A stretch of 64,000 nt of DNA, from contig OY979716.1 in assembly GCA_963855995.1 (NCBI GenBank), positions 85,647,042-85,711,041 of the forward strand. The letters run 5' to 3'. The notes under the pieces are model-generated. The model had not been told where the DNA came from. It saw only the letters and a program-made list of their open reading frames with translations, and ran no database searches. This DNA is from Muricea muricata (taxonomy: Eukaryota > Cnidaria > Anthozoa > Malacalcyonacea > Plexauridae). The translations under genes were made by a program, and so were the position numbers. This document shows positions 24,278 to 34,581 of the stretch, one piece after another. Position 1 is the stretch's first letter. Each line of letters opens with the position of its first letter.

Positions 24278-24373
24278 TTTAATGTAAGAATTTCGCCTGA
24301 TTGTATCACTATTTTTCACTACAATCCAATCTCGTACCCTGAGCCCGCAAAAACATGCACCAGCCAATTCTCA

Positions 24374-24671
24374 CCTTAGTTTCCTGACCGCGTCGCACAC
24401 CATGAGCATGATGGTCTATGATAACGCTGGGCTACTTAAAACATTTCATTTTCAGTTTGAAAATGAAAATCAAATTTATTGTTACTACTTTTTTGGAACG
24501 CTTTTTATTTTATGTTTTTAAATATTTTTACTTTACTTTTTTTATTTGTTTTAAATTTGGTTCGTATTTATTTTTATCTTAAAGTTGTATTTATTTTTTT
24601 ATTTCACTTTTTTAGCATTTATTAACTGGCATTTTCTGCTAAAATCACTATGATAACAATGGGCCACCATA
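24374..24671 (-). repeat. Right TIR of IS3EU-like element 1
   Basis: 298 bp inverted copy of 20021-20347; its tip reads CCACCATA followed by the TSD ctaatg. Confidence 0.9.
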
Positions 24672-24824
24672 CTAATGTATAAATATAAGAAAGGTCAACT
24701 TATAATAAACTTCAATTTTGGAATTTGGAATGCTAATGGTTTTCCACAACATGTAGGACTGTAATGTTTTGTAATGACAGTGGGGGGAAGGAGGGCATGA
24801 TATGCCATGGCCTATTATTGTTTT

Positions 24825-24970
24825 TTGTAGGGTTTTGCACTGTATTTTTTCTTCCTGTGGGGTGTTGCAGTTAGATTTAGTAGATTCTAGTATTTTTTAA
24901 ACCTGACATTATTTGGGTGAAATCCTAATGTACCACAGAATACCAGTGCAGCAATAAATAAGTAAAGTAT
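24825..24970. repeat. Dispersed ~140-bp repeat (copy 1)
   Basis: The stretch containing ttcctgtggggtgttgcag, cctgacatta and taccacagaataccagt matches the reverse complement of about 46205-46345. The two copies lie in different host transposons (giant element and CACTA), so this is a mobile or transduplicated unit. Its ends are not clear. Confidence 0.55.
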
Positions 24971-27731
24971 TTTGTATTTTTCTTTCAAATTCTATGTGCC
25001 AAAAACTAAATAAGACTGGTATTCTGTGGTAACATGGGTATTTGTGGTACATACAGGTGTATGTTCGTGTTCGCATATCATCATACCATATAAACAACTA
25101 GTGTGCCAAACTGTGCCAATTGATAGTGTGCCAAACACATACTGTGTATATGATTACAATCCACCCTGGCCCCAAATATCAAGCTGCCACAATGCATCAG
25201 TTTGAAATCAACAAGACTGGCTCTTGAAAATAGCCAGGGATAGATCTACCATGATTTTTAGGGGGAGGGTGCTCTGCTTCACAGTTGGCAGTTTTTGTAT
25301 GGACTACAAGCAGAGGGGTGTCTAGGCATGCCCCTAGAGAATTTTGAAATTTTACGCACAGCAAGTGCAGTTACATTCCAAGCCTGGGTTTTCTTTAAAA
25401 ATTATGGCCCATGTTTGGCTAAAAGTCTGCATCCCCTGCACCCCTAATAAATCTAACTCTGAAAATAACTCAAAACACTTGTCGTAAAAAGCAGAAAAAT
25501 CTGTAATTATAATTTAGTACTGAGCAAAATAGTACACTAATTGGTAAAAAGGGTACTTCAAAATAAGTATTGTAATAGAGTTACTTATTTATAATTGTTC
25601 AAATTGTTAAAAAAGTTACTTCAATACTGTAACTAGAGTAGTAGTTAATATAATTTATAAAAAAGTTTCTTGTCCATTGTTTTTTGTTCTTTACACTCTT
25701 TTCAATTTCTACTCTGTTTGCATGGTTGCAATATTTGCACACTCCGTCAACACAAGTGCAAGACCACAGTAGCAGTAGAGATTACACCCTCTCTCTCTGA
25801 GCCAGATGAGCGATATGAATTCATGTCGGAAAACAGAATGCCAGCGGTTGAAGTACGTAGAATTTTGTGCATATCTTGATACAGATAGGTGTTTCGCCTC
25901 CCTTCCATGGAGTTAATAATCAATCCCTTCCCATACTTGATGAATACATCTCTTGTATGACTTGGAACCACTTTTCCAAGGGTCCAAACTGTTGGATTGA
26001 CTTTTAGAAACAGTGCACAGCAAGTGTAAAAGTCATTACATGCCTTATCAAGTTCATCCAGTTGTTTTTCTGTCACATTGAACCGGTTAAACAGAGACTG
26101 CATTTTGTAACGACAGTGTGGTGAATGCCAAAACATGCAACTTAAACCTGGCTGGTGCTTGATCATTTTTTTGCTCAACTGCCGATATTAAAGGCATGAA
26201 ATTATGGAGAAACCTACGAGATTCTTCCCCAGTAAATCTATAATCGAAAGACTTTCCACTAGCTTTTGTTTCATTAAACCATTTTATGACCTTTTTTGCC
26301 AAGCGTGAAAGATTACTGACATGCCTCATATTCCAAACAAGTTTAAAGAAAGGACATTCAGGATTAACAGAAGAAAACATATTAATACTTGGAGCTAAAT
26401 TAGATTTTGCAATTCCAAACTCTAGGATATGTCGAAACATCAAAGCACAAGCATTATTTTTTAGATGCAGCGGTTCTGCATGGGCTTTGTCTATTAATTT
26501 GCCAATTCGTGGACTAAATTCTTGTCTCGATTTCTGTTCCGCAATAAAAGTTGTAACTTTATTTCTCTTGGTCTTTTCAGCAAGATTTGATTTGACAAGC
26601 TTTTTTTTCAAATTCACAACTAGCTTAGCAACACTTAACCGCTTCTCATAAGCCCATGGCTTCCATTTGCTGTTTTTGCTGTGGCCAAACGTAAAATCAA
26701 CTTTACTCATATCATCATAAGACACATTACCGAAAGTTGAAAAATATTTAGAACTATTGGATAGCCTTCCAGCAAGGAAACATAGCATTTTCATATCGTT
26801 TGGAATTTCAGCAAACTCAAATTTGACATTTTTGCCATTTACTTTGAAAACATTGCGTTCCAGATATGATATATCATTGACAAGCTTTGAAACATATTTC
26901 TCAACAGTTAAACAACTCTCAGAACAATTTGCACCAAAAATCAAAAAATTATCCTCACTGCTTAAGAAACGCTTTCCTATGTTTAAGAAACTCACCAGCC
27001 AGGAGCATGATTGATCATTCTTCCCGAATGGGGCACCATCTCCTCCGATAGCTACTTTGAATGAAAAAAGATTTCCAAACCAGTTAAAATCTTCTTCTTT
27101 GTAAACTTTCAGGTAAAATTCAACCAATCGAGGAAGGAATTCTTTCAAATCACGGTAATATCCATTGATATTTTCACCTGATTCTTCACACAAACTCTCC
27201 ACAGAAAGTAAAGTTCCAATGTTTATCCCATCCAAAAACTTTGCAAGCTTGTAGTATGGTACTGGAGTAGGTATTGAACACTTTGCAACTTTTATTCGGG
27301 TTGTTTTTTTCCACCTGGAGAAGACATTCTTGAATGAAAGCGATTGACGATCTTTGATATACTTCCTTTTTCCCATGACACCAACTCCGTAATAAACTGC
27401 CACACTTCTTAGCATGTTTTCATCACTATTTTCATACTCTGTGCAACTGGTGCCATGCACTGTTGAGGTGATGTGCTCAGCAAGTAACTTTCGGTCACAC
27501 ACAGTAGAAGCGACAGCATCTTTTGGGAACTTTGAGCAGAGAGTTTCCACCAAACCATTAATAGCTGGCTGAGGATTTGATTCAGTACCTCCATTGATTT
27601 CAAGTGCAACTTGAAATGTTTCTTTTAAACGTCGCTTCTTTGTTCTTGGTGCTAGCAGCTGTGCTCAAGGCATATCTATTTATAACTGGACTTCTGATTT
27701 GTTGTCTTAAAAGCTATATAATTATGTATCA

Positions 27732-28170
27732 GCAATTCCAGCTGTTCCCACGCCAACCGTGGGGCATTGAAAAATTTGGAAATATTATAGCCTAATTCCC
27801 TAACATAGGGCAAAAGGTTTTCTCCGATATCCCTACCCTGGGGACAAAGAAAACACTCTAAATTCCCACCGGCTAGGGAAATATTAGTTATATATAATAT
27901 CGACAAAAATTAAACAAAGAAACAATGTGTTTACTTAATAACATTATGTTCAACCATTTCCATGTTTATCTAAATATTTAATGATATAATGCACACAAAA
28001 CCATTCATTTATAGTACATATTAAACCTCTTTAGATCAACTCAGTCTTTAATAAATCACCATTTCCCCACCCCCGGGGAGTAATATTTGCTATAGCCCTA
28101 CCCATGGGAACTACCTACAAGTCAAAGGCCCCAGGGTGGCCTGGGGGGATGGGCACAGCTGGAATTGACT
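27732..28170. mobile_element. Possible MITE with degenerate TIRs
   Basis: GCAATTCCAGCTGTTCCCAC at the left is matched by the inverted GGGCACAGCTGGAATTGA at the right. The interior has C/G-rich stretches (ccctaccctggggac, ccacccccgggg). It lies in an intron-sized gap of the giant element's minus-strand gene. No clean TSD is seen. Confidence 0.4.
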
Positions 28171-28202
28171 CATACATTAGGCTAGATCTTACTAAAGGGT
28201 AA

Positions 28203-28390
28203 TGTGTCTTAGTTCAAGTGAAAATCATACACATGTCAAAATTCAAGCCGGTAACACTTGAGGAAGTCCATCATCAAATATAGGCCTTCGGGCTGGAATC
28301 GAACCATGATTTATATTTATAACCATGATTTCCACTCGAACTAAGGCACATTAGCCTTCAGAAATTACTCCACCTGGAGTGAAGTGCCAC
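28203..28390 (-). repeat. tRNA-like (SINE-type) sequence in inverted arrangement
   Basis: On the minus strand, a stretch with A-box-like TTAGTTCGAGTGG (about 28351) is followed ~35 nt later by GGTTCGATTCCAGCCC (about 28305-28290), a good RNA polymerase III B box. The A-box half recurs in the opposite orientation at 28203-28230 (aatgtgtcttagttcaagtg). The cloverleaf is not clean, so I read it as a tRNA-derived SINE head or a MITE mimicking one, not a functional tRNA. Confidence 0.35.
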
Positions 28391-28924
28391 AAAATCTTAA
28401 CTCCTTAACATCCTATGTCTTACAGTGCATTGATTTTTGCAGAGTAATTATAGAATACCTGGCCACTTGATAAAAGCTCATTACATCCTAACCTTAGCTC
28501 TAACTTGTAGCCCAGGTAGTCAAAGAATCACACATCTTTACTTGGCCTGGTATTTCATAATAGTACCATTTTTGCTAAATGAGTTTTGGAGTGATACAGT
28601 CTTGCTTGATACCGAATGATGCCAAATAGTACAGTAGTTACTCTACACGGAAGTTGCTCTGCAATTTATTTGCATTGCATCACAGCCAATATAAACATAT
28701 TATATATTTTCGTAGAAAAACATTACAATGAATAACTTGTAGTATCCAAACATACAAACCTTCAAATCCACACGCTTCAACTTCTGTTTAGCAGCTTTAA
28801 GTAGCCTATTCTTATCCTCAATGGATTTATTTGTTGCAGCCAAAGACTCTCGTTGTTGTTTTAGTGTCTTCATATAAGTGCCAACATCAAAGCGTGAATA
28901 GGTTTTTCCTGGCCAAAGTGGCAT

Positions 28925-30485
28925 TCTGGTAAATCAAAAGTAACAAGATAAAATTACAAGGCCGACAGACGGGAAATTCTAGCATTTAAAAGAGAGCTAC
29001 GAAGGAACAATTGAGAAAGAAAAAAACATAGGATTCTTACCGGAGTATAGTTGTTACGATGAGGCTAAAGTAAGTCCAACAACACAACACAGAAAAGAAG
29101 TTATTTGAAGCCATATTTCGCACATACTTTGCGTGTACGATAAAAATCTACCAAACGGTATTTTTGGCGATTTTAACTCCTTCATATAACAAGGTTTATT
29201 TAAAAAAATAAGGCTTATTTGGTACCAAATTGAAGCTTCTATTCTCAAATTTAGTTTTAGCAATACCTAAACACTCGAAATGAATCATGGGATTAACAAA
29301 AGGGGCGGGAAGAAGGCTGAACTTTGAATTTACAACTAGGCACCAGGCTCCAATAAATGCGCAAACTCCTGAAAAATAAATGCATCAAAATTCGTGGCAC
29401 TTTGCAACTCCTCAATTGCCCGACGTGCCCCGTGAATCGAGCAACGAAATAACAGCAATGTAAGAGTTACAGTAAGAAATAATGAGGCCCTTCTAAAGTA
29501 AATTTTCTTCAAGTTAGCACAATCGCTGGCTATAGCGACAGCGCCATAGACCATAGTCAATACTGTCATAGTAATATATAAGGGGAAAGCAATTAAAATT
29601 TTCGAAAGAGACAGGATTGTTTTCGAGAGGCGAGATATAGCATTGTTTTCGAGAGGCGATATATAACATATCTTGAAAATCAGACGGGTAACATCCACAG
29701 CTTCCTACCAGGACCTCAATATGTATATACATATGTGAACAGAAATTTTACATCGAGAATTATTATGTAACATAAGTTACACACTATTTACAGCACTACC
29801 TCTATAAATACTCTTCATTTAATAATGTGCAAGAACTGTACCCCTGTATTGATCAAAATTATTATTTGTCATTCATTTTCTGCAAGTAAAGTGTTACTAC
29901 ATATCCATACATATCGCATAGTGCATAGAAGATGACTGGATCAACTAAAAAATTGTATTGTTAAAAATACATGTATAGATGAGCCTTTGACTTATCTTTG
30001 AAAAATTCTTGTTGGCTTTATAGTAAAGTTGAGAATATGGATGTGTCTCCTCGCCCTGATATGTTTTTCGTCACCTGGTCGCCGCGATGCACAGTTGACA
30101 TTTGTTTACAAATTTTGCGGTAATTCTTTCTATATATTTTCATAAAAATTTTGCAGTAATATAAATCCCGACTCTCAATAATAAGTGCGTGCTTTGGTAT
30201 CAGTGATCGTATACAGACTGCAAACGCCGTCAATACGACCGCAAAGCCAATATTACAGGATTATTTTCTCTTCGACACTTACATTGCGGCGATGCGTAAT
30301 CTTTAGAAATCTGATCCACGTTTGTGTTTCATGTGAAACTCGACCCGGCAGCAAAAGTACAATTTTTGATGAGCTTTCTTGGCAATTTGACCAACTTCTT
30401 ACGAGAAATGCATTCATAAGCCACTCTACCACCCCTCCCCAATCAAATAAAGGTCACTAATTAAAAATACCCCAGATTTTGGGGT
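28925..30485. other. Right subterminal region of the giant element
   Basis: Mostly non-coding. A 120-codon minus-strand frame (29698-29336) has two hydrophobic stretches and covers a duplicated ttttcgagaggcga motif near 29620-29665. I do not recognise it and do not call it a gene. Confidence 0.35.
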
Positions 30486-30559
30486 GTCACGTGACCAGCC
30501 TGAACCAGAGTCTTTGTCGCAGCGCCGGCCGTTGGTAAAGACCCTGGCTTGCGAGGTTG
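30486..30559 (-). repeat. Right terminal inverted repeat of the giant element
   Basis: 74 bp, the reverse complement of 14611-14684 with few mismatches; ends GCGAGGTTG against the 9-bp flank gtgaagatc. Confidence 0.88.
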
Positions 30560-31000
30560 GTGAAGATCTTCCACACAATGTGAATTCTAATGATGAGGAC
30601 AGAGTCGACATAGCTGCTAGGGGCTTTTGGCAGAGATGTGAAAAGGCATTATTTGATGTCAAGGTTTTTAACCTTTATGCCTCAACACATTGACGTCAAT
30701 ACAACGAACAATAAGCAATAACATGAAGCGACAATACAACAAGGAAATTATCGATGTGGAGCACGGCTCTTTCACACCGGTCATCTTCAGCGCCCATGGT
30801 GGCTGTGAAAGAGAAATACAGCATTTCCTCTCTTTTCTGGCAGAAAAGCTTGCTGCAAAAAAATTTGATTCGCCAATCATCATGAGTTTGGCATAAACGA
30901 AAATGATCTTTTCGCCCTACTATGAGCTCAAGTCTTCTGCATTTGAGGCAGTAGGAGTTTGACAAAAACACCTCCATCAACGAGTGACATTGAATTGTCT
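30560..31000 (+). pseudogene. Reverse-transcriptase element relic, 3' part
   Basis: Continuation of the 12604-14610 relic after the 16-kb insertion. It reads DEDRVDIAARGFWQRCEKAL, FDVKVFNLYAS and then, after a stop, VEHGSFTPVIFSAHGGCERE and FLSFLAEKLAAKKF. This is the C-terminal domain that follows the RT in this family; the first half is intact at 14.6 kb. Function of the C-terminal domain is unknown. Confidence 0.75.
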
Positions 31001-32237
31001 GAATGGAATTCATCTATTCAAAACATTTAAAACGTCCTAATTCATCATGCTATGATTATTCTAAAGACCCCAATAAAAGTGCAAATGAATGCTTAATAAT
31101 ATAATTACTTTTTCTTCTTGTAAAAATCCATGTGTAATCTTAATAAATTATTGGACTGTTAAAAAAATTAAAAAAAAATCATAAATAAAGCGCTTGATTG
31201 GTTTGCTACAGTTAGGCCATACTAGGCATACCAAGCCAATCACAATGAGACAAATGCTACGGTTTGCAATGGCACGCTGCGACTTCAGATTGATGTGATG
31301 TTATTGCTCAAAAAAACCGCAAATAGGTAGTTTTTCAGGTGGAATATTTCGAAAAAAATGAATTTATCACCAAATAAACCTTATAGCATTCATATCATTT
31401 AGTAGATTTGAAAAAAAAATGAAAAAAATAGTAAATAGTATTTTCAAAATGCATTTGGCACAAGTACACCCTGGAAAAATATATATTTGAAAAATCTGAT
31501 TGAGCATATGCTATGGTTGCAATGGTTTGAATCTGCCCCTGAAGGAAGCTTTTAACAACCATGGCATTCAAACAGCCAATCACTGTTATGTGGCTCAAAG
31601 GCATGATTAATGATGAAAATTCCCCTGCAAATGACAAATTAGATGAAAATCCAGAACATATACAATTTTATGGATATGATCCAGATGGGCCATCACCTTT
31701 TGAAGATACAAACAACGATGTTGTGGTGCCACCTGTAGTTATTCAGAAGTTTGGGAATTTTTCCAAAGATTATTACACCCCCTAAGACCTTTAAATGAAA
31801 TGGGAATTGATGTGTATATCAAAGAATCAAGGTTGATAGGAAGCTATTTGGAATAGAGTATTTGTATAGCTTGTATTATACTGTAAAACATTATTAATAA
31901 CATGGGGATATACAAACTACCCACTTAATTGGGTCAATATGATGTACAGCATGGTTTCAGGTAATAAACTACAATCTGTGTTAATAAGAACCTTTTCTTG
32001 AGCTTTTTCAGAATTTAATAACATTTAAACACTCATTAACTTCAGAACATTTTGTGCTAATCACAAGAAAATCTAATTTTCAAGGGAAAAATTAGTCAAT
32101 GTACAAAATGCCATTAAATGTTCATATGTTTGCAATACCAATCTCAGCTAATGCTGACATCGGTGATGGGATCTTCTTCAAAACAGTTTTCCACTTATCC
32201 ATCATTTAAATAGTAAGGGATCTTTCCATCTTGTTTC
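31001..32237. other. Spacer with one unrecognised ORF
   Basis: AT-rich. A 74-codon plus-strand frame at 31561-31785 (ITVMWLKGMINDENS, then VQ/IQFYGYDPDGPSPFED and NDVVVPPVVIQKF) has a protein-like composition. It may continue in another frame to about 31857 (GIDVYIKESRL). It looks like a fragment of a repeated invertebrate protein, but I cannot name the family. Confidence 0.35.
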
Positions 32238-32467
32238 CATCGAAGTTGAAAACAACCTTTGGAAGAAACATGAGAAAGATCCAAGAGTTACGCGATTTTT
32301 TGGAGTAGCACCCGAACTGTCTGTAATTGGTGGAATCATTCTGTATAAGGACCTAATATTTCCTCCATCGAAAAGTCAAAGACGATTTGTCGAGACAGCA
32401 CACAAGATTGGTTGTTCAGGAGAAACCCGTACACTGAAGCTCCTTCAAGAAAGAATTTGGTTTCCAG
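32238..32467 (+). pseudogene. Gypsy (Ty3) retrotransposon relic, part 1: integrase zinc-binding region
   Basis: Open frame with WKKHEKDPRVTRFFG, IGGIILYKDLIFPPS and FVETAHKIGCSGETRT, then LLQERIWFP. This is the H2C2-like zinc-binding region before a gypsy integrase, with a Cys replacing one His. It ends at 32467, the CACTA insertion point; the 3' part is at 55312. Confidence 0.75.
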
Positions 32468-32735
32468 CCCTTACAAAAATATTCTATTGGAATATCCTAT
32501 TGCATATTCTATGGCATATTCTAAACGATTTTGGAACATATTCTATGGGATATTCAATAGGATTTTTAATGGAACATTCAATACACTTTTATAGAATATT
32601 CTATGACATATTCTACAAGATTTTTGAACATATTCTATGGGATATTCTATAAGATATTCTATGGAATATTCATTATACTGTCATAGAACATTCTATAGAA
32701 TATTCTATGGCACATTCTGTCAAGTTCTATAAAGG
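32468..32735. repeat. Left subterminal repeats of the CACTA element
   Basis: About 270 bp packed with variants of the palindromic motif ATATTCTATRGAATAT in both orientations. Such arrays are the usual transposase-binding zone of CACTA elements (family knowledge). Confidence 0.8.
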
Positions 32736-33857
32736 AGTTAATAGAATATATTTTGTGGACCAAAATTTGCAAAAGATTCTATTATACAGTATACCTGTTT
32801 TCTGTATATATGAGATATTTCTATTAGAAATATCCAAATAAATTTTGCATGCACATTGTTTGTTCTCTACTAAACTAAGCAATGACCAGTAAAACTTTTG
32901 AAAGAATATTTTATTTGACTAAAAGTTAAGCATTCAGTTATTGTTCACATTTGATTTTTGTTTACTTTTTTCAACTTTGATAATATTGTTTATTCGCGTT
33001 GTCATTACTTTTCTCACTTCGTTCTCTTTGCATCCATACTTTTTGGCACCATATTCTATATTTGAAATGCATAAAAAGTCAACTAAATATGCTTATACAA
33101 GCATCAGGTCAAGCTCCTGTTTGATGGGTGAGACAACAAAGTATGGCAAATCAGGGGGTAATACTGTACAGCTTAATGGGTTATTAAAATTATTTGCTAA
33201 CTAACAAGTTCTAACAACTTACCACATGTGCTTTTCACTTTTTCTGCATCAAGTTGGGGTTTGGCATCCTTGTCTTTAAATGCATTAGATGTTTTTCCAG
33301 TGATGGAATGGGTGCACATAACTTCACATGTCCACAACATGCCCATAATTGAATAAACAAAATCTTTCAATGTTGACTTCTGTTTTATTGTTGCATACTG
33401 ACCTTTAGTAAGGTCAATATTGGAACACAAGGATATCTATAGGTAATATAAAAACAATATTATAACTATGTTACTTTTTGTAGCAAAATTGTTAAAAAAT
33501 TCAAATTTCAGCTCAGAACGCAGAAAAATTGTACTTGTAATTAGCATATGCATATTTCTACTAGTTATTGGCATATATGAGACCACCATTACAATTAAAT
33601 GCATAAAACTTTGAAAAATTTGCCATTTCTGATTCAACATCAGCTGTTGAAGCCACACTTGGTGCTCTTGATGGAGTTGATGCACCTGAGGAGGTTGATG
33701 CTGTACTTGAAGGCCTTGAGGGAGTTGAACTGTGCACTAGAGGATAATGCTGGCTATCTTTTAAGAGTTTTACTTGCTCTTGCAAATCTCCAACAATATC
33801 TGTTAGGCATGGCATTACTAAAACAATTAAAAAATCATTAAAGGCCATGTCACACAA

Positions 33858-34523
33858 TATGAGGCGCCATTTGTAAAAAAATTATTTAATTTGTTTTTCT
33901 ATGTTATTTGGCATTTTTAAATGTTTTAATTGCATTATTTAGTAGAAAATAAACATTTCAACACAAAATGAAACAATTCGATTAAAATACAATGAAAAGA
34001 ATCACGCAAAGCACGAAACCAGTTATACAATACAAAAAAATAACTATGCAACGTTTAACATAATCCCGACTTCGTGCTATATAATACAAACATTATTTTA
34101 TATAATGCACAAATTATTTCATACAATACATACTTTATTTCATACAAGTCGTGCATTATTTTATATAATAAATATATTATTTCATATAATGTATATATTA
34201 TTTCATATAAGGCATGTATTGTTTCACATAATGCATAAAATATTACATATAATGTATGTATTATTTCATATAAGACATGCATTATTTCATATAATGCATG
34301 TATTATTTCATATAAGACATGCATTATTTCATATAATGTATATATTATTTCATATAAGACATGCATTATTTCATATAAGACATGCATTATTTCATATAAT
34401 GTATATATTATTGCATATAATGTATGTATTATTTCATATAAGACATGCATTATTTCATATAAGACATGCATTATTTCATATAAGTATTTTATTGTATGCG
34501 CATCATGGTATGCGCGTCGGACT
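33858..34523 (+). repeat. Left TIR of IS3EU-like element 2, with 21-bp internal repeats
   Basis: 666 bp. The outer 230 bp are unique. From about 34085 to 34485 it is an array of ~21-bp units of the type attatttcatataagacatgc. It ends ggtatgcgcgtcggact. The right TIR (603 bp) has the same body with about three fewer units. Because 21 is a multiple of three, the array gives spurious long reading frames on both strands. Confidence 0.9.
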
Positions 34524-34581
34524 GTTTCCGAATGTAAAGCGTTCTGCGCATGCATCAAGAGAATTGGCGGGATAAACAAAT

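Larger units (their letters stand above)
20021..24671. mobile_element. IS3EU-like DNA transposon 1, 4651 bp, with alpha-kinase cargo
   Basis: TIRs of 327 bp (20021-20347) and 298 bp (24374-24671) start TATGGTGGCCCATTGTTATC and are flanked by an exact 6-bp duplication ctaatg (20015-20020, 24672-24677). Two genes read inward and converge. The plus-strand alpha-kinase gene is at 20500-22073 and the minus-strand integrase-type transposase at 24277-22303, with about 230 bp between their stops. The name IS3EU is based on the IS3/retroviral-integrase-like DDE domain and gross structure, recalled from Repbase usage. Tip sequence, TSD length and gene plan match the second element at 33858-45564. The near-identical TIRs and the unbroken transposase suggest recent activity. 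Confidence 0.85.
19484..24764 (+). pseudogene. Small ORF of the giant element, split by the IS3EU-like insertion
   Basis: ORF 19484-20020 (179 codons, starting MAHASKLSFSEVLEAVTEDK) runs directly into the left TIR of the IS3EU-like element. The host sequence resumes after the duplicated ctaatg at 24678, where the same reading phase continues for 28 codons to a TAA at 24762-24764. The uninterrupted protein would thus be about 207 residues. I do not recognise it: it is mostly helical-looking, with no zinc ligands, signal peptide or membrane segment. It reads towards the minus-strand transposase-like gene of the same giant element, so the pair may be that element's native gene set. The clean rejoining of frame supports it having been a real gene before the insertion. 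Confidence 0.6.
25747..28924 (-). pseudogene. Putative transposase of the giant element (unclassified DDE-like protein)
   Basis: Large spliced minus-strand gene native to the giant element. Exon 1 is 28924-28760 (MPLWPGKTYSRFDVGTYM, a coiled coil, donor AAG|GTTTGT). The next recognisable coding starts near 27665 (RTKKRR basic patch) and runs to 26100. After a one-base shift near 26098 it continues to about 25747. I recognise the protein as a repeated cnidarian family without a known function. Features consistent with an RNase H-fold transposase are FKVAIGGDGAPFGK (strand plus D), EIPNDMKMLCFLAG (possible second D) and DKAHAEPLHLKNNACALMF (E in a helix), then NPTVWTLG and GLIINSMEGR. That catalytic assignment is inference. 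Being the only large native gene between matched TIRs makes it the leading transposase candidate. Confidence 0.65.
14611..30559. mobile_element. Giant ~15.95-kb DNA transposon (CAACCTCG ends) with nested insertions
   Basis: The first 74 bp (14611-14684, starting CAACCTCGCAAGCCAGGG) are the near-perfect reverse complement of 30486-30559. The flanks are gcgaagatc (14602-14610) and gtgaagatc (30560-30568), a 9-bp target duplication with one mismatch. The coding sense of the surrounding RT relic resumes directly across the insertion, which independently confirms both ends. Subtracting the nested 3.93-kb DD37E and 4.65-kb IS3EU-like transposons leaves about 7.4 kb of native sequence. That carries a minus-strand transposase-like gene (28924-25747) and a small plus-strand ORF split by the IS3EU-like insertion. 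A 1424-bp element with related tips lies at 41109-42532. The superfamily is unresolved; a 9-bp TSD is usual for MULE elements, but the encoded protein is not one I recognise as MULE. Confidence 0.85.

Noticed and set aside
24277..24367. MAGACFCGLRVRDW as the start of the IS3EU-like transposase
   Set aside because: In frame, but it lies almost at the TIR edge. The downstream start MSRIRNLDLQ gives a better leader length and an acidic N-terminus. It cannot be fully excluded.
25240..25460. Degenerate hAT-like element (agggatagatctacc ... ctaataaatctaactctg)
   Set aside because: Ends are only weakly complementary and no TSD could be matched.
28290..28390. A functional tRNA gene
   Set aside because: A and B boxes are plausible but the acceptor and anticodon stems do not fold cleanly.
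32468..32735. ATATTCTAT-rich block considered as centromeric or satellite DNA
   Set aside because: It is limited to about 270 bp, is mirrored at 54940-55311, and is bounded by CCCTTAC TIRs, so it is the subterminal zone of a CACTA element.
34085..34485. Evenly spaced ~21-bp repeats considered as a CRISPR array
   Set aside because: Repeats are contiguous with no unique spacers, occur inside transposon TIRs, and the sequence is eukaryotic.
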